Of a DNA stretch of 64,000 nt, positions 8,744-17,260 are shown in pieces (the first letter of the stretch is position 1; each line of letters begins with the position of its first letter). This DNA is from CAVQFO01 sp963711725. GTDB taxonomy: Bacteria > Pseudomonadota > Gammaproteobacteria > Nitrococcales > Aquisalimonadaceae. The notes beneath the pieces were generated by a model. That model was given only the letters and a program-made list of their open reading frames with translations. It was not told the origin of the DNA and did no database searches. The translations under genes and the position numbers were made by a program. The DNA lies in the NCBI GenBank assembly GCA_963711725.1, contig CAVQFO010000043.1, positions 1 through 64,000 on the forward strand, written 5' to 3'.

Positions 8744-9367
8744 ATGAACGAACCTGGCGCTCCACCGCCCCATCTGGATCAACACCTGCGACGGCTGTCG
8801 TGGATGCCCTGGCTTTACCGGACTTTGAAACCCGAACTCACGGCCTGGGTTCGGGCATGGCAGGAGGAGATCCAGGACGCGTTGCTGGGCTGCGAACGGG
8901 TCACCTTCGGCGAGGATTGTTTCATCTCTCCCGATGCCGCCATCTTCGCCGAACCGCATCGTGAAGTGGTCCTTGGAACGCGCTGCACCGTGGCCGCCCA
9001 GGCCTTTCTGCACGGCCCATTGTCCGCGGCGGAGGATGTGAGCATCAACCACCGCACCTCCATCGACGGCGGAGCCGCCGGCGTCGCCATCGGTGCCGGC
9101 ACCCGGATCGGCCACGGTGTCAGCATCTACGCCTTCGATCACGGCATGGCAGCAGACGAACCTATCGTCCGGCAGGCGAACCGTTCCCGAGGAATCGAAA
9201 TTGGGGCGGACGTGTGGATCGGCGCCAACGTGGTCGTCACCGACGGCGTGAGCATCGGAGACCACGCGGTCGTGGGTGCCGGCAGCGTGGTGACCCACGA
9301 CGTCCCGGAGTGGGCCATCGTCGCCGGCAACCCGGCCCGACCGGTGGGCGATCGACGGGAACGCTGA
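8744..9367 (+). CDS. Left-handed beta-helix (hexapeptide) acyltransferase
   Basis: A 207-residue protein whose C-terminal 130 residues form hexapeptide repeats: GAGTRIGHGVSIYAFDH, then IEIGADVWIGANVVVTDGVS and DHAVVGAGSVVTHDVPEWAIVAGNPA. This is the hallmark of NodL/maltose-acetyltransferase-like LbH enzymes, which use acyl-CoA and work as trimers. The His in AFDH is the usual catalytic base position. The acceptor cannot be predicted. It is transcribed alone, divergent from the RMD1 gene. GC-rich inverted repeats follow its stop before the convergent nudF gene. Confidence 0.83.
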   Translation: MNEPGAPPPHLDQHLRRLSWMPWLYRTLKPELTAWVRAWQEEIQDALLGCERVTFGEDCFISPDAAIFAEPHREVVLGTRCTVAAQAFLHGPLSAAEDVSINHRTSIDGGAAGVAIGAGTRIGHGVSIYAFDHGMAADEPIVRQANRSRGIEIGADVWIGANVVVTDGVSIGDHAVVGAGSVVTHDVPEWAIVAGNPARPVGDRRER

Positions 9368-9375
9368 CCGACCGG

Positions 9376-9402
9376 GCAGGCCCCTCCCCGCCGGGAGGGC
9401 AG
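9376..9402. other. GC-rich hairpin between convergent genes
   Basis: GCCCCTCCC and GGGAGGGC flank a short CGCC loop just after the acyltransferase stop. There is no strong T-tract on either side, so a terminator role is possible but unproven. It sits 10 bp from the dispersed palindromic repeat. Confidence 0.4.
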
Positions 9403-9404
9403 TC

Positions 9405-9430
9405 AGCTGATCGGATCAGCGTCTCCTTAG
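9405..9430. repeat. Dispersed palindromic repeat, copy A
   Basis: On the minus strand this reads CTAAGGAGACGCTGATCC and continues into GATCAGC, giving a GCTGATC/GATCAGC stem. The same 18 bases occur after cysB (copy B). In both places the TAA of the repeat is the stop codon of the neighbouring gene, here nudF. Confidence 0.6.
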
Positions 9431-10026
9431 GAGGCCCAGCGGTCCCGGACCCATTCCCGGTTCAGCGCCAGCCATTGCAACGCGATGATGGGCATGGCCG
9501 AGTTGACGGCGCCGGTCTCGATCATGGCGAAGGCTTCATCGAAGGGCACCACGTGGACCTTGATGTCCTCGTCCTCCTCATCCAGTCCATGGATGCCGCC
9601 CATGCCCGACGTATCCACCTTGCCGCAAAACAACGCCACGCGCTCGGAGGAACCGCCGGGGCTGACGATGTACTCGCAAATGGGGATCAGGTCGTTTACC
9701 AGGGCATCGGCCTCTTCCTGGGCCTCGCGCCGGACCACGTCCTCGCCCCGTTCGCCGGTTTCCACCATGCCGGCCACGATCTCCATCAGCCAGGCACCGC
9801 CCGGGGCGTTGAGCGCACCGATCCGGAATTGCTCGGTGAGGACCACTTCGTCACGGTCCGCATCGTAGAGCAGAACCGCCGCCGAGTTCCCCCGCTCGAA
9901 CAACTCCCGCGTGACGGTGCCGCTGAGACCGCCCGCGAACAGGCCGTGGCGCAGGCGCAACCGCTCGATGCGGAAAAAGCCCTCGAAGGCGACTTCGCGT
10001 TCCAGGATTTCGATCTGTTGGCTCAT
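9427..10026 (-). CDS. nudF: ADP-ribose diphosphatase (Nudix hydrolase)
   Basis: A 199-residue protein that hydrolyses ADP-ribose to AMP and ribose-5-phosphate. It has the conserved N-terminal beta domain (EGFFRIERLRLRHGLFAGG), the EQFRIGA segment and a Nudix box (GMVETGERGEDVVRREAQEE) in which REAQEE carries the metal-binding glutamates. The downstream GGSSERVALFCGKVD is characteristic of NudF. The length agrees with E. coli NudF (209). It follows rlmD on the same strand with a 12-nt gap. Confidence 0.92.
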   Translation of the reverse strand: MSQQIEILEREVAFEGFFRIERLRLRHGLFAGGLSGTVTRELFERGNSAAVLLYDADRDEVVLTEQFRIGALNAPGGAWLMEIVAGMVETGERGEDVVRREAQEEADALVNDLIPICEYIVSPGGSSERVALFCGKVDTSGMGGIHGLDEEDEDIKVHVVPFDEAFAMIETGAVNSAMPIIALQWLALNREWVRDRWAS

Positions 10027-10038
10027 GGTATCCCGACC

Positions 10039-11373
10039 CTAATTGGCTCGTTCGAACAATGCGATGCTTTCAACGTGGGCGGTATGCGGGAACATGTCCA
10101 TTACGCCCACCTTGCTCAGGCGGTAGCCGTGCTGGTTGACCAGCAGACCCGCGTCCCTGGCAAGCGTGGCCGGCCCGCATGACACGTAGACGATGCGCCG
10201 GGGCGCGAATGCCGCCACCTGGGGCAGGATTTCCATGGCCCCCGACCGGGGCGGGTCCAGCAGTACCTTGTCGAAACCGCGGTTGGCCCAGGGCCGATCG
10301 CCCACGGGCTTGAACAGATCCGCGACGAAAAACTCGGCATTGTCGATAGCGTTGCGCTGCGCATTTTCCCGGGCCCGTTCCACCAGGTCCGTGCTGCCCT
10401 CCACGCCCACAACGCCTGCGGCCCGACGCGCCAACGGCAGCGTGAAATTTCCCAAGCCGCAGAACAGGTCCAGTACCCGCTCGTCCGGTTCCAGCGCCAG
10501 CAGATCCAGCGCGCGGGGCACCATGCGCCGATTGATCCCGGCGTTCACTTGAGTGAAATCCGTGGGTCGAAACTGCAGCTCCACATCGAACTCTTCCAAG
10601 GCATAAGTCAGCGGCGCGTCTTCCACGGGCCAGATCGGGGCCACCGTGGACTCGTTGCCCGGCTGCTCGTGAATCTCGAACTCGCGGGCGGCGCCGAAGG
10701 CCGCAAGTTTTTCCCGATCGGCCGGCGTGAAGTCCCGGAGATTGCGAAAGACCAGAGCCACCCTGTCGTCGCCGATGGCCACCTCGATCTGGGGGACACG
10801 ATCGGCGATATCCAGCGAACCGATCAGTTCGCTGAGCGCGGGCAGCGCCATGCCCACCCGGGGATCGAGTACGTGGCACTCGGTCATGTCCGCGACGAAC
10901 GGACTGTACTTCTCCCGAAACCCCACCAGCACACGGCCCTTGCGCGGCACGTTCTTCACCGCCAGCCGCGCCTTTCGCCGATAGCCCCAAGCAGGGCCGG
11001 TCAGGGGCGGCAGGACCTCCTCCGGCATCACACCGCCGATGCGCTGCAGTTGCTCCATGAGGAGGTCCTGCTTGAAGCGGATCTGGGATTCCGGAGGCAG
11101 GTGCTGCATGCTGCAGCCACCGCAAACGCCGAAGTGCGGACACCGGGGCTCCACGCGATCGCCGGACGCCTCGAGCACCGCCAGGGCCGTGGCCTCGTCG
11201 AAGCGACGATGGGTTCGGGTGTAGCGGGCCTGAACACGTTCACCGGGCAGGGCAAAGTCGACGAACACGGCCTTGCCGTCAACATGGGCAATGCCGCGGC
11301 CCTCGTGGCTTAGGGATTCAATGGATACGTCGAACGGCTCCTGGGAGGGCCGTGGCTGCCTGCGTTTGCTCAC
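10039..11373 (-). CDS. rlmD: 23S rRNA (uracil-1939-C5)-methyltransferase
   Basis: A 444-residue SAM-dependent RNA methyltransferase. It has an N-terminal TRAM domain (FDVSIESLSHEGRGIAHVDG), a 4Fe-4S cysteine cluster (CPHFGVCGGCSMQHL), the SAM-binding LDLFCGLGNFTLPLA and the catalytic YVSCGPATLARD near the C-terminus. RlmD methylates U1939 of 23S rRNA. The start is the GTG at 11373 (VSKRRQPRPS), which gives family length. The upstream exonuclease stop lies 4 nt before it, so the genes are probably cotranscribed. Confidence 0.92.
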   Translation of the reverse strand: MSKRRQPRPSQEPFDVSIESLSHEGRGIAHVDGKAVFVDFALPGERVQARYTRTHRRFDEATALAVLEASGDRVEPRCPHFGVCGGCSMQHLPPESQIRFKQDLLMEQLQRIGGVMPEEVLPPLTGPAWGYRRKARLAVKNVPRKGRVLVGFREKYSPFVADMTECHVLDPRVGMALPALSELIGSLDIADRVPQIEVAIGDDRVALVFRNLRDFTPADREKLAAFGAAREFEIHEQPGNESTVAPIWPVEDAPLTYALEEFDVELQFRPTDFTQVNAGINRRMVPRALDLLALEPDERVLDLFCGLGNFTLPLARRAAGVVGVEGSTDLVERARENAQRNAIDNAEFFVADLFKPVGDRPWANRGFDKVLLDPPRSGAMEILPQVAAFAPRRIVYVSCGPATLARDAGLLVNQHGYRLSKVGVMDMFPHTAHVESIALFERAN

Positions 11374-11377
11374 GAGC

Positions 11378-12173
11378 TCAACCAGCCTGCGGATTGGAGC
11401 CGGCGTCCCAGGCATCCAGGAACGCGCGCAAGTGAGGCTTTTCCTCGGCGGCCAGTGTCTCCCGCACCAGCTCGCATTCGCGTTCGTAGTCCTCGATGGT
11501 GAGCAGGCCACGCATCAACTGGAAGCGCATATAGACCAGATAGGTATTGAGGACGTCGGTCTCGCAGTAGTCTCGCACCTCGTCGAAGCGGCCCGCATTG
11601 ACATAGTCCCAGACCTTGGCCCCGCTCATTCCCATCTTCCCGGGGAAGCCGCAAAGCGTGGCGATTTCGTCCAGGGCGCAGGCGGCGCGCGCCCTGATAA
11701 CCGGAAACCACGTCCATGAGATCCGTATGGCGCTCGTGGAAGCGATTAAGGTAATTGTTCCAGCGGAAGGACTGATCCATGTTGCCGCTCTCCCAGTACC
11801 GGGGCGCGGACACCTTGTGGATCATGGCGCGGTAGTGGAGAACCGGGAGATCGAAACCCGATCCGTTCCACGAGACCAGCGTGGGCGTGAAGCGTTCGAT
11901 CCCCTCGAAGAAGCGGCCGATCACCTCGCCTTCCGGCGAGTCGGCCTCGCCGATGGACCAGACCTTGAACCGATCGACGCCGCGCATGGCGATCGAGATC
12001 ACGGCCACCCGGTGCAGGTGATGGCGCAGGAAGTCGGATCCGCCTGTTTCCTGGCGCCGCAAGGTGGTCATGGCCTTGACCACGTCGTCGTCGCTCAGGC
12101 CCTCCAGGCCATAGAGCCGGCGGGCGCCCTCGACATCCGGCACCGTTTCGATATCGAAAACGAATACGGTCAT
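11378..12173 (-). CDS. Predicted 3'-5' exonuclease, PolB/DnaQ-like (one frameshift)
   Basis: A protein of about 264 residues with exonuclease motifs. Motif I is FVFDIETVPD at the N-terminus, motif II is LVSWNGSGFDLPVLHYRA, and a late YCETDVLNTYLVYMR supplies the motif III acid. The N-terminal part and the C-terminal part (from LDEIATLCGFPGK) are in different frames. Removing one C in the GCGCGCCGCC run near 11681-11692 joins them as GARACALDEIA. The family is annotated as a ribonuclease-H-like exonuclease of unknown substrate. It sits between cysM (its stop overlaps this start) and rlmD. Confidence 0.8.
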
Positions 12174-13066
12174 CAGTCTGGAAACACGCCGGAGGACAGA
12201 TAGCGGTCGCCCCGATCACAGACGATGCTGACGATGGTCGCGTTCTCTACCTCTTCGGAGAGTCGAAGCGCGGCGGCCAGGCAGCCCCCGGAGGAAATGC
12301 CCGCCATGATGCCCTCCCGAGCGGCCAGGGCACGCGTGGTTTCCTCGGCGTCCTCCTGGCTGACGGAGATGATCCGGTCCACGCGGGATTCGTCGTAGAT
12401 GGTGGGCAGATACTCCTTGGGCCAGGCACGAATTCCGGGAATGCTGGCGCCCTCTGCGGGCTGAACCCCGACAATCTGTATGTCCGGGTTCTTTTCCTTG
12501 AGGAATCGCGAGCAGCCCATGATGGTACCCGTGGTGCCCATGGATGAGACCAGATGGGTGACACGACCGCCGGTGTCGCGCCAGATTTCCGGCCCGGTGC
12601 CCTCGTAGTGCGCCCGCGGATTGTCCGGGTTGGCGAACTGATCCAGGACGCGGCCCTTGCCGTCGGACTGCATCTTCAGGGCCAGATCCCGGGCTTGCTC
12701 CATGCCGCCTTCCTTGCTCACCAGGACCAGTTCCGCGCCATAGGCCTTCATTGACGCCCGGCGCTCGGAGGTCATGTTCTCGGGCATGATGAGCACCATG
12801 CGATAGCCCCGGATCGCCGCCGCCATGGCCAGGGCAATGCCGGTATTACCGCTGGTGGCTTCGATCAGGGTATCCCCGGGCCGGATCTCGCCACGCTCCT
12901 CGGCGTGGCGGATCATGCTCACCGCCGGCCGATCCTTGACCGATCCGGCGGGATTATTGCCTTCCAGCTTCAGCAATACGACATTGGATGTCTGTCCCGC
13001 CAGGCGCTGAACGCGGACCAGCGGGGTATTGCCTACAAAATCTTCTATCGTGGGATAATCGGTCAT
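12173..13066 (-). CDS. cysM: Cysteine synthase B (O-acetylserine sulfhydrylase)
   Basis: A 297-residue PLP enzyme making cysteine from O-acetylserine and sulfide or thiosulfate. The PLP lysine is in NNPAGSVKDRPA (near residue 43). TSGNTGIALA and SSMGTTGTIMG bind substrate and phosphate. The N-terminus (TDYPTIEDFVGNTPLVRVQ) matches CysM and fixes the start at 13066. No Shine-Dalgarno precedes it. It is first in a cysM-exonuclease-rlmD-nudF run and divergent from gacS. Confidence 0.93.
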   Translation of the reverse strand: MTDYPTIEDFVGNTPLVRVQRLAGQTSNVVLLKLEGNNPAGSVKDRPAVSMIRHAEERGEIRPGDTLIEATSGNTGIALAMAAAIRGYRMVLIMPENMTSERRASMKAYGAELVLVSKEGGMEQARDLALKMQSDGKGRVLDQFANPDNPRAHYEGTGPEIWRDTGGRVTHLVSSMGTTGTIMGCSRFLKEKNPDIQIVGVQPAEGASIPGIRAWPKEYLPTIYDESRVDRIISVSQEDAEETTRALAAREGIMAGISSGGCLAAALRLSEEVENATIVSIVCDRGDRYLSSGVFPD

Positions 13067-13073
13067 GACCGCG

Positions 13074-13102
13074 ATTGTAGCGAAATGAACACGGACTGTC
13101 CG
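13074..13102 (-). promoter_or_regulatory. Possible promoter giving a near-leaderless cysM transcript
   Basis: On the minus strand CGGACA and TACAAT are separated by 17 nt. The -10 ends only about 8 nt before the cysM ATG, so transcription would start within a few bases of the start codon. No Shine-Dalgarno is present. Weak -35, so tentative. Confidence 0.3.
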
Positions 13103-13147
13103 CAGCTGAACAGAGGAAATTGGGGTCGGGAGGCGCTCCGACAAGCC

Positions 13148-13174
13148 CCGCTTCGCTGATCAGCGTCCCTTGGG
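13148..13174. repeat. Dispersed palindromic repeat, degenerate copy C
   Basis: The segment contains GCTGATCAGCGTCCCTTG, a self-complementary core (GCTGATCAGC) followed by GCGTCCCTT, closely related to copies A (9405-9430) and B (54098-54130). It lies between the divergent cysM and gacS genes. The rest of this 275-bp gap shows no further structure that I can support. Confidence 0.45.
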
Positions 13175-13341
13175 CGCCGATCGTCAAATCGGGGGTCCGG
13201 AAAGGGGGATTTGTGCGCCGCCCGATGTAAACTGTCCTATCGGACAGCCCAACAGACCAATATCGACCTTAACCGTCTATGCAGAACCATTCCGTCCGTC
13301 GCCGTCATCCTCACGACGCATCGCCCGCAGAGGCATTCTGA

Positions 13342-16092
13342 ATGCGTTGGGGCCTGCGCGCGCGTCTGCTGATTGTCGGCCTGATCCCGCCTCTGGTGGT
13401 CAGCCTGCTGCTGGGCGGCTATCTGCTTGATCAGCGAATCCGCGGCATCCAGCAACACCTGACCGACCACGGCCCCATCGTCGCCGCGGAAATCGCTCCG
13501 CTCGCGGGAAACGCGCTGCGAAACCTGGATCGCAACGCACTGCGACGCGTCGCCGACGCCGCGTTGCGGGATCCGTCGCTGGCCGCGGTGACCATCACGG
13601 ACAGCGACGGCAACGTCCTCCTGCATCGCCAGAACACCGATACCGGCGAGCCGGTCTCCGAGGGCATGAGCCTGCTGCTCGACCTTTTCACGGACTCCAG
13701 CGTCCCCTTGTCCTATCGAGCCCCGATAACACGGGCCGACGAGGAGACCGGCGGCGAATCCCGGCCCCTGGGCTGGGTTACGATTGATCTTCGCATGGGG
13801 CCCAGCCTGCGGACCCAGAGCGAGAATCTGACCAGCATACTGGTGTTGATGGGGATCGCCCTGGCGGTGAGCGCTCTGTTCTCCCTTCTGGCCAATCGCA
13901 TGCTGGTCCGGCCACTGCACCGGTTGACCACTGTGATCGGCCGCTTGGAGGACGGCGACCTGGAGGCGCGCGTGAGCCGGATCGCCAACGGCGAGCTGGG
14001 CCAGTTGGAGCGTGCGGTCAACCGAATGGCCGTGGCCATGCAGAACTCCCAACAGGAACTGAGCGATCAAATCGAACAGGCCACCATGGAGCTGCGGGAA
14101 ACCCTGGAGGCGGTGGAAATCCAGAACGTGGAGCTGGATATTGCCCGCAAACGCGCCCTGGAGGGAAGCAAGGTCAAATCCGAATTCCTGGCGAACATGA
14201 GCCACGAGATCCGCACACCCATCAACGGCATTCTCGGATTCGCCGACCTGCTCTCCCACTCCCAACTGGACGACGAGCAGAAGGAATACGTCAGCACCAT
14301 CAAGGAGTCGTGCGCCAATCTGCTCACCATCGTCAACGACATCCTCGATTTCTCCAAGATGGAGGCCGGCAAGCTCGTCATCGACAATGTGGCCTTCGAC
14401 CTGCGCGACTGCGTCGAGGAAGTGCTCTCCCTGATGGCACCCACCGCCTACGGCAAGAGCCTGGAGCTGGTGCATCTGATCTATAGCGACGTGCCGCTGA
14501 AGCTCTACGGCGACCCCATCCGCATCCGTCAGGTCCTGACCAATCTGGTTCACAATGCCGTGAAGTTCACACCCCGAGGGCGTGTGGTGGTGCGGGTGAT
14601 GCTGGACGAGGAAACCGAGGGCGAGGCCGTGCTCCGGATCACCGTCACCGATACGGGTATCGGCCTCAGCGCCAGCGAGCAGCAGAAGTTGTTCAAGGCC
14701 TTCAGCCAGGCCGACACGACCATCACCCGGCGTTTCGGCGGCGCCGGCCTGGGCCTGATCATCTGTCGGAAGCTGCTGGAACAGATGGGCGGCACCATCG
14801 GCCTGGAAAGCGAGCCGGAAAACGGCTCGACCTTCTGGTTCACGCTCCGCTGCGCCAAGCAGCGCACGCCCGAGAGTGGACAGAGCGCAGGGCAACGTGA
14901 AAACCCGCTCAAGGGTGCACGCCTCCTGCTCTACGACGAGGAAGCCTTGTCGCGCCTGGCGATCAAGCACATCTTCGAATCCTGGGAAATGCAGGTTACG
15001 GAGATCGACGATCGCCAGAGCTTTGTCTCCCTGATCTGCGCGGAAAGCCATTGGGATCTGGCCGTGGTCGGCCTGACGCGCGCCGACCTCAACAAGCGGC
15101 AATTTCACGGTCTGATGCCCCGTATCCGCCATGTGGACGTGCCGCTGGTGGTGCTAGCCAGCAGCGTCGACCGCAACGAGTTGCGCAGCCTCTTTCACCA
15201 GGGCGCGCGGGCCTGCCTCCCCAAGGCCGCCCGTCGGCAGACCTTGTATCGGGAACTCTGCCGGCTGCTGACCACGGACCACACGCCCGCCCTTCCGCTG
15301 GAACCATTGCTGGATAAACCGGAAGAGCCGGCCGCGATGACCCCGTCGCCGGCCCGCTCCGCCCCGTTCAGCAAGATCAATGCCCTGGTGGTGGACGACA
15401 ACCGGATCAACCGCAAGCTCGTCACCACCATTCTCAGCCGCCACGGCCTGCACCCGGACGAAGCCGAAGACGGCGGCGAGGCGGTGGACATGGCCTGTGC
15501 CAAGCAATACGACGTCATCTTCATGGACATCCACATGCCGACGATGAGCGGCGAGACGGCAACGGCCCGCATCCGACAGCACCAGGCGGACGGGCCCGCG
15601 AGCCACTTCATCGCGCTCACGGCCAACGCCATGCCCGGGGAAAAGGAACGCCTGTTGCGGGCGGGCTTCGATCGCTGTCTGATCAAGCCCATCACCGAGG
15701 AACAGGTATTGGCCATACTGGCCGAAGCCCTGCCCGGCGCCACGGCGCCGGTTGCGGCCGGAGAAAGCCCGGATGCGGCCGCCGAAGCCGGTTCTGCCGC
15801 TGAAAACGGGCGCAAGCCCCTGGTGGACGAACTCCGGGACATGCTGATCGCCGAGCTTCCCAGCCACAAGCGCACCATCCAGGAAGCCTATCGAGACGGC
15901 GACCTGAAGAATCTCAAGGATTACGTGCACAAACTCCACGGCGCCGCCAGCGTGTGCCAGGTTCCGAAGCTCAAGAGCGCCTGTGCGGATCTGGAGCGGA
16001 CCATCGCCGACCGCCAGCGGGTCCATATTCCCGCCGGGGTGGATCGCTTGTTGAAGGAAATTCAGTCTCTCCTGGAGATCACCCAGACTTAG
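13342..16092 (+). CDS. gacS: GacS/BarA-type hybrid sensor histidine kinase
   Basis: A 916-residue tripartite kinase. Domain order: membrane helix (about 8-28), periplasmic sensor (about 30-165), second helix (about 165-187), HAMP (about 188-240), HisKA with NMSHEIRTPINGIL (His288), HATPase (LTNLVHNAVKFTPRG, DTGIGL), a degenerate receiver (about 525-645), a complete receiver with VIFMDIHMPTM (Asp729), and a C-terminal Hpt domain with HKLHGAAS (His866). In GacS/BarA the phosphate passes His-Asp-His-Asp to GacA/UvrY, which controls CsrA-binding small RNAs. The partner gacA gene is not in this window. Divergent from cysM as in Pseudomonas. Confidence 0.92.
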   Translation: MRWGLRARLLIVGLIPPLVVSLLLGGYLLDQRIRGIQQHLTDHGPIVAAEIAPLAGNALRNLDRNALRRVADAALRDPSLAAVTITDSDGNVLLHRQNTDTGEPVSEGMSLLLDLFTDSSVPLSYRAPITRADEETGGESRPLGWVTIDLRMGPSLRTQSENLTSILVLMGIALAVSALFSLLANRMLVRPLHRLTTVIGRLEDGDLEARVSRIANGELGQLERAVNRMAVAMQNSQQELSDQIEQATMELRETLEAVEIQNVELDIARKRALEGSKVKSEFLANMSHEIRTPINGILGFADLLSHSQLDDEQKEYVSTIKESCANLLTIVNDILDFSKMEAGKLVIDNVAFDLRDCVEEVLSLMAPTAYGKSLELVHLIYSDVPLKLYGDPIRIRQVLTNLVHNAVKFTPRGRVVVRVMLDEETEGEAVLRITVTDTGIGLSASEQQKLFKAFSQADTTITRRFGGAGLGLIICRKLLEQMGGTIGLESEPENGSTFWFTLRCAKQRTPESGQSAGQRENPLKGARLLLYDEEALSRLAIKHIFESWEMQVTEIDDRQSFVSLICAESHWDLAVVGLTRADLNKRQFHGLMPRIRHVDVPLVVLASSVDRNELRSLFHQGARACLPKAARRQTLYRELCRLLTTDHTPALPLEPLLDKPEEPAAMTPSPARSAPFSKINALVVDDNRINRKLVTTILSRHGLHPDEAEDGGEAVDMACAKQYDVIFMDIHMPTMSGETATARIRQHQADGPASHFIALTANAMPGEKERLLRAGFDRCLIKPITEEQVLAILAEALPGATAPVAAGESPDAAAEAGSAAENGRKPLVDELRDMLIAELPSHKRTIQEAYRDGDLKNLKDYVHKLHGAASVCQVPKLKSACADLERTIADRQRVHIPAGVDRLLKEIQSLLEITQT

Positions 16093-16124
16093 GGAGACTG
16101 CCGTCGCCCCACCACACCGGCCGT

Positions 16125-16505
16125 TCAGCCCGATTCCAACACCACGAACGCCACGGCGTAGTGTTGCTCGTCGCTCAGGGTGACGTGCGAGCGAGAAGCG
16201 CCCAGTTGCCGGCTGCGCTCCAGAGCCGCCCCTTCCAATCGCAGTTCGGGCCGGCCGAGTTCGTCGTGCGTCAGGGCAATATCCTGAAAGCTCACGCCCT
16301 GACCGATCCCGGTGCCCAGAGCCTTGCCGGCCGCTTCCTTGACCGCGAACCGTTTCGCCAGAAGCCTGGCGGGCCGGGCGGTTTGGCGATATTCATCCAG
16401 TTCATCCGGCGCGAGAACCCGAAGCGCCAGCCGTTCGCCATGGCGTTCCACGGTGCGTTCGATCCGGCCGATTTCGATCAGGTCCGTACCAATTCCGACA
16501 ATCAC
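16125..16505 (-). CDS. acpS: Holo-[acyl-carrier-protein] synthase
   Basis: A 126-residue enzyme that transfers 4'-phosphopantetheine from CoA to ACP. VGIGTDLIEIGRIERTV at the N-terminus and RFAVKEAAGKALGTGIG carry the metal- and CoA-binding residues; the C-terminus SHVTLSDEQHYAVAFVV is typical. The GTG at 16505 overlaps the pdxJ stop (GTGA), indicating coupled translation. It is the last gene of the rpoE-to-acpS run and converges on gacS. Confidence 0.93.
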   Translation of the reverse strand: MIVGIGTDLIEIGRIERTVERHGERLALRVLAPDELDEYRQTARPARLLAKRFAVKEAAGKALGTGIGQGVSFQDIALTHDELGRPELRLEGAALERSRQLGASRSHVTLSDEQHYAVAFVVLESG

Positions 16506-17260
16506 CGCCGCGCTTCCCGCATCAGCGCCTTCATCTCCCTTACCGCTTCCTTGAAACCCACGAACAACGCGCGGGCCACAATGGCGTGGCCGATATTGAG
16601 CTCGGCAATCCCGGCCATGCCGGCCACCGGCTCCACGTTGTGATAGTGAAGGCCGTGACCGGCGTTGACCTGAAGCCCCAGGGCGCGGCCTTGATCCACG
16701 GCCGCGTTGAGTCGATCCCACTCCTTGTGGCGCCGAGCCTCGTCGGCGGCATCGGCGTAGGGCCCCGTATGCAGCTCCACCACGGGGGCGCCCACCGCCG
16801 CGGCGGCGTCGATCTGGACCGGATCGGCGTCAATGAACAGCGACACCCGAACACCGGCCGCCCGGAGACGCTCGCAGGCCTCAGTCATGCGCTCGCGCTG
16901 CCCGGCCACGTCCAACCCTCCTTCCGTGGTCAACTCCTCCCGACGCTCGGGAACCAGGCAGCAGTCGGCCGGGCCGACGCGGGCCGCAATCGCCAGCATT
17001 TCCTCGGTGACCGCCATCTCCAGATTCATCTTGGTCTGGAGAATATCCTTGAGTGCAAAGACGTCCCGGTCCTGTATGTGGCGCCGGTCTTCGCGCAGAT
17101 GCAGTGTGATGCCGTCGGCGCCGGCTTCCTCGGCCAGCAACGCGGCTTGGATCGGTTCGGGATAGCGTGTGCCCCGGGCCTGCCGAAGGGTCGCCACGTG
17201 ATCGATGTTCACACCCAGCAAAATGGGCGTACTGCTCCCGATTCCTTGCGTTTCAGTCAT
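16502..17260 (-). CDS. pdxJ: Pyridoxine 5'-phosphate synthase
   Basis: A 252-residue TIM-barrel enzyme condensing 1-deoxyxylulose-5-phosphate with 3-amino-2-oxopropyl phosphate to form pyridoxine phosphate. Diagnostic segments are LGVNIDHVATLRQARGT, DGITLHLREDRRHIQDRD, VNAGHGLHYHNV and ELNIGHAIVARALFVG. The ATG at 17260 gives the family N-terminus and overlaps the end of recO by 8 nt. Followed by acpS with overlapping codons. Confidence 0.95.
   Translation of the reverse strand: MTETQGIGSSTPILLGVNIDHVATLRQARGTRYPEPIQAALLAEEAGADGITLHLREDRRHIQDRDVFALKDILQTKMNLEMAVTEEMLAIAARVGPADCCLVPERREELTTEGGLDVAGQRERMTEACERLRAAGVRVSLFIDADPVQIDAAAAVGAPVVELHTGPYADAADEARRHKEWDRLNAAVDQGRALGLQVNAGHGLHYHNVEPVAGMAGIAELNIGHAIVARALFVGFKEAVREMKALMREARR

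Noticed and set aside
13096..13113. CTGT...ACAG resembling a LexA box upstream of cysM and gacS
   Set aside because: The spacing is 10 nt instead of 8, and the interior is GC-rich; it does not fit the LexA consensus.
13237..15132. 631-codon open frame opposite gacS
   Set aside because: Antisense shadow of a clear histidine kinase, with no domains.
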